From Nitrospinaceae bacterium (GTDB lineage: Bacteria > UBA8248), in the NCBI GenBank assembly GCA_018669005.1, contig JABJAL010000112.1, positions 1 to 52,214 of the forward strand: a stretch of DNA of 52,214 bases, given 5' to 3'. Made by a program: the position numbers and the translations under genes. Numbering within the stretch: the first letter of the stretch is position 1; each line of letters begins with the position of its first letter. A model generated the notes under the pieces. The model was given only the letters and a program-made list of their open reading frames with translations. It had not been told where the DNA came from and did not search any database. This document shows, piece after piece, positions 14,295 to 22,948 of this stretch.

Positions 14295-15980
14295 ATGTCT
14301 GTTCCAAAAAATAATTTAGAAGTTTTAATTACTGGAAAAACAAAAGATTTTGAAAAAGTTAAAAAGAAAGTTGAAACTCTAGTACCCAAAATAACCCCAA
14401 AAAAAGATTTCACCACCAAGATTCGTGCAGATATTTACGAAAAACTCAGCAAGGCGCTGCCAGAGTTTCGCAAGAAATACGAAAAAGCCCTTGATGAGCT
14501 GATCAAAAAAACCGCCGAATTCGAGTTTGCGCAAAAGGCGGCCAAGGACTCCATGGAGCAGATGGGAAAAGGGGCCGGGGCCGCTTTTGAGAAACTCTTT
14601 GCGTCGCTGGGCCAGGACAAGCTCAAGAATGCGAACCGGAATTTCAAGACCTTCGCCGAGGGGCTCGAAACCTCCTTCAAGGATTCAGTGAAATCCATGG
14701 CGGCCGGGATCTCCACCGACGTCATCACCAGCCCCTTCAAGGAACTGGCCAAGACCGCCAAAAATGAGCTGAGCGACATCATCAAGAGCGCGGTATTTGA
14801 CCCCATCAAAACACACAGCAAGGCCGCGCTCGGCGGCGCGCTCTCGGAACTAAAGGGCATGTTCAAGGATATCGCCGGCTCTTTTGGCGGCTTTATCAGC
14901 GAGGGTTTTGGCAGCCTCATCGGCCTCGCCAAGGGCGGGCTCGTCAAACAACCCACCCTTGCCATGATCGGCGAGGCGGGGCCTGAGCTGGTGATTCCGC
15001 TCGATCAGATCAAGGCCGTGTTCGAATCAGTTGCCGGGCGCTCATTGGTGACGTCGGGGGGCGAGGCCGCCCAGGCGACGGCGATTCGCGGGGCCGGAGA
15101 GGAGGGCGCGGCGCTCGCCGGGCAAAATTACACGGCTGACCTTGTGGGCTCAAAACTCGCGGGCACCTCGGGAACGGTGGCGGCGCTGGCCGCCCTCTAC
15201 ACCCTTGCCCAGGGGGGCAGTGGTTCCGAGGCCTTCCGGGCCGGCTTTAAATCAGGGGTGACGAATTTCGCGGCGGGCGGGCCCTTTGGCGCGCTGGCCG
15301 TTGCTGCGTTTCAGAACAGAGAGGCGCTCCAGATCAACGAGAACCGCGATAAATTAAACGAGGTGGTGCTCGATAAATTTCTTGGCCTTAATGCCTTCGG
15401 GAAAAAAAATGTCGATCCCCACACGCGGGGGCTGGCGAATATCGCGGCCTCCAAGCGCATCCTTGAGGGCACAAATCAGGCGATTGCCCGGGCCCTCGGG
15501 GCGGGACGTTATCCCATCCTCGATGCGCCGACCCTGGGACATCCCAGCCATACGGAGGCGAGCCTGGATGCATTTTTTCGACTCAATCCGTTTCCCGCCG
15601 GGACGAGTGAAAATCTTCTCCGCGATCTCAACGATGATTACGGCCTCACCGCCACCCGCCAGTCGGCCTACGATCTGGACGATGGGGATGAGGAGGGGCG
15701 CTTCTACACCGACGACACCGTGCGCCGGGTCCACAAGGGCGAGCACACCTTGAACCTTAACCACCCCACCAGCCAACGCGCCCTCAACGAGGCTGTCGAG
15801 CGGAGCGTGGGGCCCGCTGTTGAGCGCGCGATGGGGAAAAGTGGCGGCGGGCAGATCATCCACAATCATTTCGACATGCGCGGAATGTTTGTTTTAGACG
15901 ACAGGACCGTGACCAAGCTGACCGATAAAATCGAAGACAAACAGAGAAGCCGAAGGCGATACGGCCGGGGCTCTTCGTAG
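14295..15980 (+). CDS. Tail tape measure protein
   Basis: The 561-residue protein sets tail length. It has a Lys-rich helical N-terminus (residues 1-75), long helices, a hydrophobic Gly-rich middle (SFGGFISEGFGSLIGLAKGG) and the tape-measure signature KGGLVKQPTLAMIGEAGPEL. Near the end lies a second similar motif, DTVRRVHKGEHTLNL. The first 150 bases are AT- and Lys-rich and then change to GC-rich. At about 1.5 angstrom per residue the length predicts a short tail of roughly 80 nm. GGAAAGGGT precedes the start. Confidence 0.87.
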   Translation: MSVPKNNLEVLITGKTKDFEKVKKKVETLVPKITPKKDFTTKIRADIYEKLSKALPEFRKKYEKALDELIKKTAEFEFAQKAAKDSMEQMGKGAGAAFEKLFASLGQDKLKNANRNFKTFAEGLETSFKDSVKSMAAGISTDVITSPFKELAKTAKNELSDIIKSAVFDPIKTHSKAALGGALSELKGMFKDIAGSFGGFISEGFGSLIGLAKGGLVKQPTLAMIGEAGPELVIPLDQIKAVFESVAGRSLVTSGGEAAQATAIRGAGEEGAALAGQNYTADLVGSKLAGTSGTVAALAALYTLAQGGSGSEAFRAGFKSGVTNFAAGGPFGALAVAAFQNREALQINENRDKLNEVVLDKFLGLNAFGKKNVDPHTRGLANIAASKRILEGTNQAIARALGAGRYPILDAPTLGHPSHTEASLDAFFRLNPFPAGTSENLLRDLNDDYGLTATRQSAYDLDDGDEEGRFYTDDTVRRVHKGEHTLNLNHPTSQRALNEAVERSVGPAVERAMGKSGGGQIIHNHFDMRGMFVLDDRTVTKLTDKIEDKQRSRRRYGRGSS

Positions 15981-16114
15981 GCAAAACCTTTCTCCTAAGC
16001 ATTTCAGCAACAATCAGCCGTAATCACCAAGAAAATCTATTGGCGGATAATGTCCGAGTGGAAGCCGGATAGAAGCGGGTTTCGTAATCGCAACAAAACC
16101 AAAGCGTAAGAGTC

Positions 16115-16208
16115 CATATCTGAACTGAAAGTTACCACGCATTTCCTGTAGGTGGGTTTCGGGACGGGCAGGCTATGTTGGCCTCTCTCCGGGCATAGGG
16201 GCCCGGAG
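16115..16208 (+). promoter_or_regulatory. Phage-block leader element, copy 3 (before tail-tip genes)
   Basis: ATATCT near the start is followed by the core CCACGCATTTCCTGTAGGTG (from 16135). A perfect 8-bp hairpin, CTCCGGGC with GCCCGGAG (16187-16194 with 16201-16208), lies 46 nt after the ATTTCC start. A strong AAGGAGGTGA ribosome site and ATG 16234 follow. The upstream part is less similar to copies 1 and 2 than the core. Confidence 0.6.
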
Positions 16209-16233
16209 GGGAAATTTTAAAAGGAGGTGAGAA

Positions 16234-16770
16234 ATGCGATGGGCAACACAAGTGGCCGAGGCGTGCCTGGCCCGGCACGGGGACGGGGAGCGGGCGCTGG
16301 TGCTCTATCACCTGACGACGGCGAGCGGGCTCCGGGTGTTTTGCCGTCAAATTCCGCCAGATGCCCTGCTCGGCACTTCGGGCCGGGTGCGCTTTGCGGA
16401 CGGCACCTGGGTGGCAGACGGTTCGGCGCTGGCGGGAGAGGGGGCCGAGGTGATGCTCGGAGTGCACGATTGGGTTGTGGACGGCGGCGGGTTCTCGGCG
16501 GGAAAGTCGGCGGGGCGCTCGCCGATGGACGTTTATCTGGAAAAAGAAATTTCGGGGCTCTCGCTTACGCTATCGAATGAGCCTGACACACAGGGGCACC
16601 CGCGGATGTCGCGAATTCTGGCGAATGAACCAATGGTGGGCGGGCAGCTGGATGTCCGGGTTGGCTTTCGAGGCGGGGATATCGACGATGTGATTTCGTT
16701 GGCCTCGTTTACTGTTCGCCGGGTGGTCGAGCGTCGGGATGTGGCGGTGCTCGAGTGTGAAGGCGTTTAA
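16234..16770 (+). CDS. Tail-tip / distal tail-type protein, unknown
   Basis: The 178-residue protein is beta-rich, with LVLYHLTTASGLRVFCRQ, then a GADVxL-like middle, YLEKEISGLSLTLSNEP and a closing FTVRRVVERRDVAVLECEGV. It is followed 11 bases later by the large hub gene. This pair resembles the baseplate/hub region at the end of siphovirus tail operons. The N-terminal half recalls DUF2163-type tail proteins, but that match is weak. A strong Shine-Dalgarno sequence suggests high expression. Confidence 0.55.
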   Translation: MRWATQVAEACLARHGDGERALVLYHLTTASGLRVFCRQIPPDALLGTSGRVRFADGTWVADGSALAGEGAEVMLGVHDWVVDGGGFSAGKSAGRSPMDVYLEKEISGLSLTLSNEPDTQGHPRMSRILANEPMVGGQLDVRVGFRGGDIDDVISLASFTVRRVVERRDVAVLECEGV

Positions 16771-16781
16771 GGAGTGGATAA

Positions 16782-18713
16782 GTGGCTGATCTAACGAAGG
16801 ACCGCATGGCCGATAATTATCTGATCGCCCGGGCATCACAGTATTCAGCGCCCGAGAGCGGGGGGGATGCACTGCCGATCATTTATGGCGATCTGACGGT
16901 GCCGGCGCGTACCGAGGCGGGAGTCTACTCGCTTCCCAAGATCAACACGGGGGGGAGCGGTACCTATTGCATCGCGGGCCACGCCATCGATGGCAGCGTG
17001 TCACTTTTCGACGACGACGGGCTGATTAATCCCGGCGAATACACACTGAATCTGGCGAATGATTACGAGGGCAACGGCGAGATCGCAACGGCGGTCTTCA
17101 GTGTTGCACCAAGTGGCAGTGTAACGGCGGTGTGCAAGGGGAAAAAAGATTCATCAAGCATTCTTCTCGAAAACCCGGCCCTGATTGCTGAGGATCTGGC
17201 TCTCAACTTCTGGGGATTTTTCGAGCAGGATATCGACCGTCAGACACTAAGCCGGGCCGCCGCCTCTGCTCAGTCGCAGGGATACGCGGCGGCATCTGTC
17301 ATCTCTGACGATCATGCGCCAGCGGACGCTCTCACCGATCTGCTCGGAAATTTTCTTGGGAGATTCGAAGTGGATGCTTTTGGGCGGCTGAAGATTATTT
17401 TTCAGGGCACCGAGACGGGGTCGATACATCCGGTGAAGGTAATGCCCGAGCTTGAGGCAGCTGAAGTGGAACTCGAGGTTAGCCGTGACGGGGTAATTAA
17501 CCAGGTGCCAGCTCTTTACGCTTGGGATGATGTCGAGGGGAAGTTCCTGCTGCATGAAGACGGAATTGCCGAGCGAAGCGCTGCCTCCCAGGTGCTCTAT
17601 GGAGTTCGGACGCCGTCAAGTGGCCGGTTGGAGTTGACGTGGATGAGGAGCGAGGCGGTGGCGCGGACCGTTCAGGCGCGAATAGTTGAGCGTTTTGAGG
17701 AGCCAGCAAGGGTATTTCGGATTCAGGACGAGACTTTTAGGGCGCTTGAGGTCGAGCCCGATGACTATATTGTTTTCTCTGTTCCTTGGCTTCGATCTGC
17801 AGAAATGATGCCGCTTCATAATCAGATTGGGCAAGTAATTTCTTCAGCGCCTGATCTCAAGGAGCAGACGCTTGAACTAAGCTTACGAGACACGGGGTAT
17901 TTCCTGACTACGGCTTGTCTGGCGGACGGCACCTGTGCCGGTCTGGGGCGAAAAGCTGTGGGCGCGATCGAGTTCGACGGTGCCAGCGGGGCGGTAACCG
18001 TGTCGGACGATGCGGCGATTCAAAATATTTTTGATGACGGTGGCACCATCGAATGCTGGTTTAACGCTCGAACAGACGGAGAAAATAACGGGGGCATCCT
18101 TGTATCAAAAAGATTCCCTGGCACCGACGGGTATCGCCTTCAGGTGAAAAGCGAATCGGGCGGGATGGTAGCTGTAAATATTGACATCGATTTTGATGTA
18201 ACGGACGCGCAAGCCGCCACGGAGGTGGAGGTCGCTACAAACACCTTGCAACACGTTGTCCTCACATTCACGGCGTCGTCCGGCGAAACGCCGATAATTT
18301 ACATCGCAGGCACTGCGGCCACCCTCGCATCATCACAGGCTGCCTCAGGAACCAGGCTCACGGATGCTGGAAATGACCTACTCATCGGCGACAGAACGGA
18401 TGACGCTCTCTCCTTCGACGGTTTCATCGACGAGGTGCGAATTTACAAGGGCCGCATCCTCTCGGCTGCCGAGGTGGCCGAGCATTACAACGGCATTTTT
18501 AACGACGAAACGGATCTCGCTGGCTACTGGCCGCTGAACGAGGGGGCGAGCTCGCTGGCGCGGGACGCCTCGGTAAATCTCAATCACGGAACGCTCTCGG
18601 GAAACGCGGCCTTTGTGGGGGCGGCCAGCGCCGCCCAAGGGCCCAAGGATTCTAATTATGCCGATGGCTCAAAGCTCGCGGGAGGCGCGCGAGATACTAG
18701 TGTTTACGCATAA
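16782..18713 (+). CDS. Tail hub protein with C-terminal LamG-like domain
   Basis: The 643-residue protein has two parts. Residues 1-390 resemble a tail hub/tip protein: a beta start with GDALPIIYGDLTVPARTE, later NFLGRFEVDAFGRLKIIFQG and DYIVFSVPWLRSAEMMPLHN. Residues 395-610 form a concanavalin/LamG-like jelly roll: GAIEFDGASGAVTVSDDA, TIECWFNARTDGENNGG, LQHVVLTFTAS, FDGFIDEVRIYKGRILSAAE and LAGYWPLNEG. LamG-type domains commonly bind glycans, so this end probably recognises a cell-surface sugar. The order hub then sugar-binding domain suits receptor binding at the tail tip. Confidence 0.75.
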   Translation: MADLTKDRMADNYLIARASQYSAPESGGDALPIIYGDLTVPARTEAGVYSLPKINTGGSGTYCIAGHAIDGSVSLFDDDGLINPGEYTLNLANDYEGNGEIATAVFSVAPSGSVTAVCKGKKDSSSILLENPALIAEDLALNFWGFFEQDIDRQTLSRAAASAQSQGYAAASVISDDHAPADALTDLLGNFLGRFEVDAFGRLKIIFQGTETGSIHPVKVMPELEAAEVELEVSRDGVINQVPALYAWDDVEGKFLLHEDGIAERSAASQVLYGVRTPSSGRLELTWMRSEAVARTVQARIVERFEEPARVFRIQDETFRALEVEPDDYIVFSVPWLRSAEMMPLHNQIGQVISSAPDLKEQTLELSLRDTGYFLTTACLADGTCAGLGRKAVGAIEFDGASGAVTVSDDAAIQNIFDDGGTIECWFNARTDGENNGGILVSKRFPGTDGYRLQVKSESGGMVAVNIDIDFDVTDAQAATEVEVATNTLQHVVLTFTASSGETPIIYIAGTAATLASSQAASGTRLTDAGNDLLIGDRTDDALSFDGFIDEVRIYKGRILSAAEVAEHYNGIFNDETDLAGYWPLNEGASSLARDASVNLNHGTLSGNAAFVGAASAAQGPKDSNYADGSKLAGGARDTSVYA

Positions 18714-18786
18714 AACGCTCATCCCAGAATATTCTAGAGGGTGAGATATTTGGAGGCGATGGCCTCTCGCTTTAAAGGAGAAAAAA

Positions 18787-19239
18787 ATGGCTGACCAGAG
18801 CATTCAGTACACAGAGGAGATGGTGGGCGCGGGCCACGGGACAAAAGCCGACACCCTGAATCGACACTCGCTTATCGAGCACAACACCGACGGGACACAC
18901 GGGGCGCTGACAACGGCAGCCCCAGCCACACCCACCGCGAATCATCTTTACAAGGACAAGATGGTCGGTGCTTGGTGCAACTGGAGCGGCGGGGGAGCGC
19001 CCTCGATTGATGACGATGTGAATGTCTCGTCCATCACAGATAACGGGGTGGGTGACTACACTTTTAATTTTGCAACGGCGATGGCGAACGCCACCTACGC
19101 AGTGGCGGGTTCTGTTGTCCGGGTCGGTATGCTTGAGGAGGTCACGCTCGCCACCGGATCGACCCGTCTTAACGTCGATGACTCAACCGGCACCCTCGCG
19201 GACAAGAACGGCTCGATGATCGTCGTGGGAGAACAATAA
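18787..19239 (+). CDS. Tail fibre-type protein
   Basis: The 150-residue protein has a helical start with HNTDGTHGAL, a phrase common in phage fibre repeats. A beta domain with VSSITDNGVGDYTFNFATAM and ATYAVAGSVVR is of the type found in many phage fibre C-termini. It likely forms part of the adhesive tip with the LamG-bearing hub. AAAGGAG precedes the start, and a 5-bp hairpin (GAGGC/GCCTC) lies just before it. Confidence 0.65.
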   Translation: MADQSIQYTEEMVGAGHGTKADTLNRHSLIEHNTDGTHGALTTAAPATPTANHLYKDKMVGAWCNWSGGGAPSIDDDVNVSSITDNGVGDYTFNFATAMANATYAVAGSVVRVGMLEEVTLATGSTRLNVDDSTGTLADKNGSMIVVGEQ

Positions 19240-19240
19240 T

Positions 19241-19879
19241 ATGGCACAGGTAAGAGTAGTGGAAATGCTTGATGGTACAGTGGGAGTGATGCAGCCGAAC
19301 TGGCGGAAGCTCACGCTCGACCCGGTGGAGGCTGCGGCAGGCGGCAAGCAGCTCATTGAAGACCTGGACGATTGGTTTGTGGGCGAGATGATGAAGATGC
19401 CTGATGTTGTTGGCCCGCAACCTTATCACACACAAAAGGTGGCCGGGCAGGACGATTTCTGCGATAGCCCCGCAAAATGGCTCACCGAGAACATAGGCCA
19501 TCCACTTCATGCGGTGGTACTCGTGGCCAAGAGGGTGGCGGACGCAAGGCCGAACCTTACGGTTGAAGCTAATTCTCTGCCATATGAAGGTTCGTTCAAG
19601 GGCGCACGGGAGTTTGACCCAATAGCGGGTGTCGCTATGAATATGACAAAGGCTCGTACAATCAGGTTGACCGGTATCCGCGAAGAGCGCAACGCTCGTC
19701 TAGTAAATGAAGACGCGAACTACATGATTGCAGACGAGATTGGTGACGTAGTGGAAAAGGCTGCTGTTGTGGCAAGAAAACAAGCGCTACGCGATCTCCC
19801 TACCACGATTCAGTCTGATCTTGACGCTATCGAAGATGTTGCCGCGCTCGATATGTACTCTCCCACCTGGCCCGAGTAA
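19241..19879 (+). CDS. Unknown protein at the end of the phage cluster
   Basis: The 212-residue protein starts one base after the previous stop, so it is coupled to the fibre gene. Its N-terminal half looks beta-rich (VRVVEMLDGTVGVMQPNWRK). The middle has AGQDDFCDSPAKWLTENIG, and the C-terminal half is helical (EDVAALDMYSPTWPE at the end). I do not recognise a family. A tail or fibre-assembly role is possible from place alone. It is the last gene of the plus-strand phage block; the next gene runs the other way. Confidence 0.5.
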   Translation: MAQVRVVEMLDGTVGVMQPNWRKLTLDPVEAAAGGKQLIEDLDDWFVGEMMKMPDVVGPQPYHTQKVAGQDDFCDSPAKWLTENIGHPLHAVVLVAKRVADARPNLTVEANSLPYEGSFKGAREFDPIAGVAMNMTKARTIRLTGIREERNARLVNEDANYMIADEIGDVVEKAAVVARKQALRDLPTTIQSDLDAIEDVAALDMYSPTWPE

Positions 19880-19950
19880 GAGGCTGGAAAATCGGAATAA
19901 AAAGAACGGTGACAACTGGAAGTAGATGGGAGCAGGTCAAAGGGTAGATT

Positions 19951-21240
19951 TTAAGCGTTTCTCGTCGCTGAAAGCATCGTAATGTCGTCGTGGGCGGGAT
20001 GGTTTCCGGTGAAAGATTCTAGTTGGTCAATAAGGAAATCAACGGGGTCATTTTCTCCATTGAATTGTCTTATTGCCTGCTCAAGACGAGATGTACCGAA
20101 CTCATCTCCTGATGTGTTCGTGGCCTCATTTACGCCATCAGTGTGCAAGAGCATTAGATCGCCCGGATGAAGTTGGACTTCGTGGGAGGTGAAAGAAATA
20201 TCAGCCAGAAGACCAAGAGGTGGATGTTTAGGCGGTGGAAGGATGTGGACTGCTCCGTTTTTTTCTTTCACTATCGGAGAAGGGTGTCCAGCATTACATA
20301 TAAGGGCTCTGTTTTCTTTCGGAATGATGAGTCCATATGCCATGGTCACGAACATACCGCGGTGAGGACGCTTGCACAGAGAATTGTTTAAGGCAGTCAG
20401 CACTGCCGCAGGTTCGGGGTTCAGGCCAATGAAATGGTGAACTTCACTAAAGAGCCTAGCCATATAAAGCGCGGCCGGAATTCCTTTTCCCGAAACATCG
20501 CCTAAAAAAAAGGCTGTGCAACCTTCTTGGGCTTCCACAACATCGTAGAGGTCGCCTCCTACGGTCCTTGCCGCCACGTTGCGTGCCGAGAACATGAATT
20601 CCTCATTCTGGATATAAATTTGAGGAGCGATAAAGCTTTCTTGAATGGAGCGGGCAGTCTCGATTTGTTGCTCAAGTTTTTCTTTCTCGACAAGAGACCT
20701 GTGTAGCTCGGAGTGAGCAATTGCAACTGCGGCTTGGTTTGCCAGTGCGACGAGTAAGGGCAGGGAATTCTGATTGAAAGGAATTTCTTCTCCTGGGTGG
20801 CTTAAATTCATAACACCCAATGTCTTTCCATGGCAATTCATCGGAAGGCATGCAAATGCGTTAGAGCGCTCAGAGCCAGTGCGCCGTTCTTTGTAACGAG
20901 GATCTTCATCGATATTTTCAACGAGAATTGGTTCGCCCGACTGAGCAACTTGCCCAGCGATTCCTTCTCCCGGGATGATACGGGTGTGCTTAACAGTTTC
21001 TTCTCTGAGGCCCACAGCATACGCAATTGCCAGGTGCGTAAGTTCGCTATTGTAGAGAAGAATAGAACCTTGTTTAGCCCCGACGGTATCCCGAGCCGTT
21101 CTTAATATAATATGAAGTGTCTCATCGAAATCCAGCGAGGAAATTAAGGACGCTGTGCATTCTTGGACGCGCTTGAGATTTTCGACTTCACTCTCCAGAA
21201 ACTGGATGCGCTCCTCAAAATTTGATTTGTCGTCATTCAT
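19951..21240 (-). CDS. GAF-domain PP2C (SpoIIE/RsbU-like) serine phosphatase
   Basis: An N-terminal coiled coil (about residues 8-30) is followed by a GAF sensor domain (about 35-180, with IIPGEGIAGQVAQSGEP and VNLSHPGEEI-like elements). A short signalling helix (LVEKEKLEQQIETARSIQES) leads into a SpoIIE-type PP2C domain (about 215-425). Metal-binding motifs are present: TVGGDLYDVV, FLGDVSGKGIPAALYM, MLLHTDGVNEATN and HDDITML. Such proteins dephosphorylate an anti-sigma-factor antagonist in partner-switching control; no antagonist or kinase gene lies nearby. ATG 21240 is used; a TTG three codons upstream is the alternative. Confidence 0.9.
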   Translation of the reverse strand: MNDDKSNFEERIQFLESEVENLKRVQECTASLISSLDFDETLHIILRTARDTVGAKQGSILLYNSELTHLAIAYAVGLREETVKHTRIIPGEGIAGQVAQSGEPILVENIDEDPRYKERRTGSERSNAFACLPMNCHGKTLGVMNLSHPGEEIPFNQNSLPLLVALANQAAVAIAHSELHRSLVEKEKLEQQIETARSIQESFIAPQIYIQNEEFMFSARNVAARTVGGDLYDVVEAQEGCTAFFLGDVSGKGIPAALYMARLFSEVHHFIGLNPEPAAVLTALNNSLCKRPHRGMFVTMAYGLIIPKENRALICNAGHPSPIVKEKNGAVHILPPPKHPPLGLLADISFTSHEVQLHPGDLMLLHTDGVNEATNTSGDEFGTSRLEQAIRQFNGENDPVDFLIDQLESFTGNHPAHDDITMLSATRNA

Positions 21241-21512
21241 AGGCGGCAATAATCCACTTATCGAAGCTATATCAGATGTACAGCCTCTCCTTCCGGGGTG
21301 TTGAGCGGAAGGCTAGACAATCATAACATGAGGCCGGATTGGCGTTTCTATGATAAGCGCCTTGGTATCCGGCAAGTCATGAAGCACTGTTGGTTATAGT
21401 ACTCTTTTTTTACATGAGATCGGTAATTGTAATGTGGATGGCGGAAGGTTCGCCATTCAGGCGTTTCTTTATAAAACAGGTTTGTGGAATTTGAATATTG
21501 GGAGTTATCCAT

Positions 21513-22946
21513 ATGCATGAATCTGTTGCTGAGCGATTCAAGGAAATTGTTCCCGATGTGGACTCCTGGTCCATTCGTATTTTACAAGAAAAAGAAGAGC
21601 AAATATCTGTTCGTAAAAATATCCCACAACCGTTTGTGAAAACACACGAATCCGGTGCCATGATCACCATATGGGATCAAGGTGGTGTTGGTTATGCTGC
21701 AGCAAGCGATTTTTCGAAGAAAGGATTGAAGAAATCGGCCGAAAATGCGCTTGCCTGGGCTCGTCGGTCGGCCAGCCATATGGTGCCCGGGCTCTTTGAA
21801 TCGGAGCCTTCTTGCCACGAAGGAGATTACAGTAGTCCCGTGGGCACCCCTTGGGAGCAGATATCGCTGGCCGAGAAATTGGATTTTTTAAAAGAAGTAA
21901 ATAATAAATTGAATACCGGAGGGCGAATCATTGAATGGTTCGCATTTCTTAATTATCTGGAAGAGAAAAGTCTGCTGGTTACCTCTGCTGGGGGTTCAGT
22001 GCATCAAATGATTTGTGCGTTGATACCCAATATGGGAGCGGTGGCAAATGCTGGATCCGAATCCCAGCGAAGAACCTATGGCGGAAGAGGTCATGCACGG
22101 CAAGGCGGATGGGAGTCCGTAAGACAAGGCGAAATGCTGGGTGCAGCTCCTGAAGTGACTCGTGAGGCTGAAGAATTATTGTTCGTCCCCAATTGTCCCG
22201 AAGGGGATATGGATCTTCTGCTCTCTCCCGATCAAATGATATTGCAAATTCATGAATCAATCGGACACCCCTTGGAACTTGACCGTATTTTGGGTGATGA
22301 ACGGAATTATGCAGGGACGAGTTTCATTACGCTCGATAAGTTCGGTGACTTCCGATATGGCTCGAATCTTCTGAATGTCGTATTTGATCCGGGTGAACTA
22401 GGTGAACTGGCGAGTTATGCCTTTGATGATGAGGGGAGCCCGGCGAGTAGGGAGTATTTAATTCGAAACGGAATTTTGGTTAGAGGTATCGGTGGCGAGC
22501 TCTCACAGGCACGATCAGGAGTTCCTGGTGTGTCTTGCTCTCGTGCGGTGGGATGGAATCGCCCGCCGATTGATCGAATGGCGAATATTAATATCGAGCC
22601 TGGTGATTCCAGTCTTGAGGAAATGATTGCTTCCGTTGAGCGCGGCGTTTACATGAAGACTAATTGTTCTTGGTCGATAGACGACTCGAGGCGAAAATTT
22701 CAATTCGGCTGTGAATGGGCTCGTCTAATTGAAAATGGGGAGCTTATGAGCGTTGTCAAGAACCCTAATTACCGGGGTGTCACAGATCAGTTCTGGCAAA
22801 ATCTGACGATGCTAGGGAATCGAGATACGTTTGAAGTACTGGGTACTCCAAATTGCGGCAAGGGAGAGCCTAATCAGATGGTACGTGTCGGCCATGCGAC
22901 TCCGGCTTGTTTGTTCAACAATATTGAAGTCTTTGGCGGAGAATAA
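21513..22946 (+). CDS. tldD: TldD family metalloprotease
   Basis: The 477-residue protein matches TldD, the zinc-bearing subunit of the TldD/TldE heterodimeric protease. That protease degrades unfolded peptides and matures some ribosomal peptides such as microcin B17. The zinc motif HESIGH (HExxxH type) lies about residues 247-252, followed by PLELDRILGDERNYAG. Other family marks are FDDEGSPASREYLI and a late SCSRAVGWNRPP. ATG 21513 is chosen because GGGAG lies 8 bases before it; a TTG at 21498 is less likely. The partner subunit starts two bases after the stop. Confidence 0.9.
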   Translation: MHESVAERFKEIVPDVDSWSIRILQEKEEQISVRKNIPQPFVKTHESGAMITIWDQGGVGYAAASDFSKKGLKKSAENALAWARRSASHMVPGLFESEPSCHEGDYSSPVGTPWEQISLAEKLDFLKEVNNKLNTGGRIIEWFAFLNYLEEKSLLVTSAGGSVHQMICALIPNMGAVANAGSESQRRTYGGRGHARQGGWESVRQGEMLGAAPEVTREAEELLFVPNCPEGDMDLLLSPDQMILQIHESIGHPLELDRILGDERNYAGTSFITLDKFGDFRYGSNLLNVVFDPGELGELASYAFDDEGSPASREYLIRNGILVRGIGGELSQARSGVPGVSCSRAVGWNRPPIDRMANINIEPGDSSLEEMIASVERGVYMKTNCSWSIDDSRRKFQFGCEWARLIENGELMSVVKNPNYRGVTDQFWQNLTMLGNRDTFEVLGTPNCGKGEPNQMVRVGHATPACLFNNIEVFGGE

Positions 22947-22948
22947 TT

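Noticed and set aside
16187-16208. 8-bp hairpin before the tail-tip gene as a terminator
   Set aside because: No T run follows on the plus strand; its fixed distance to the leader core fits a leader hairpin better.
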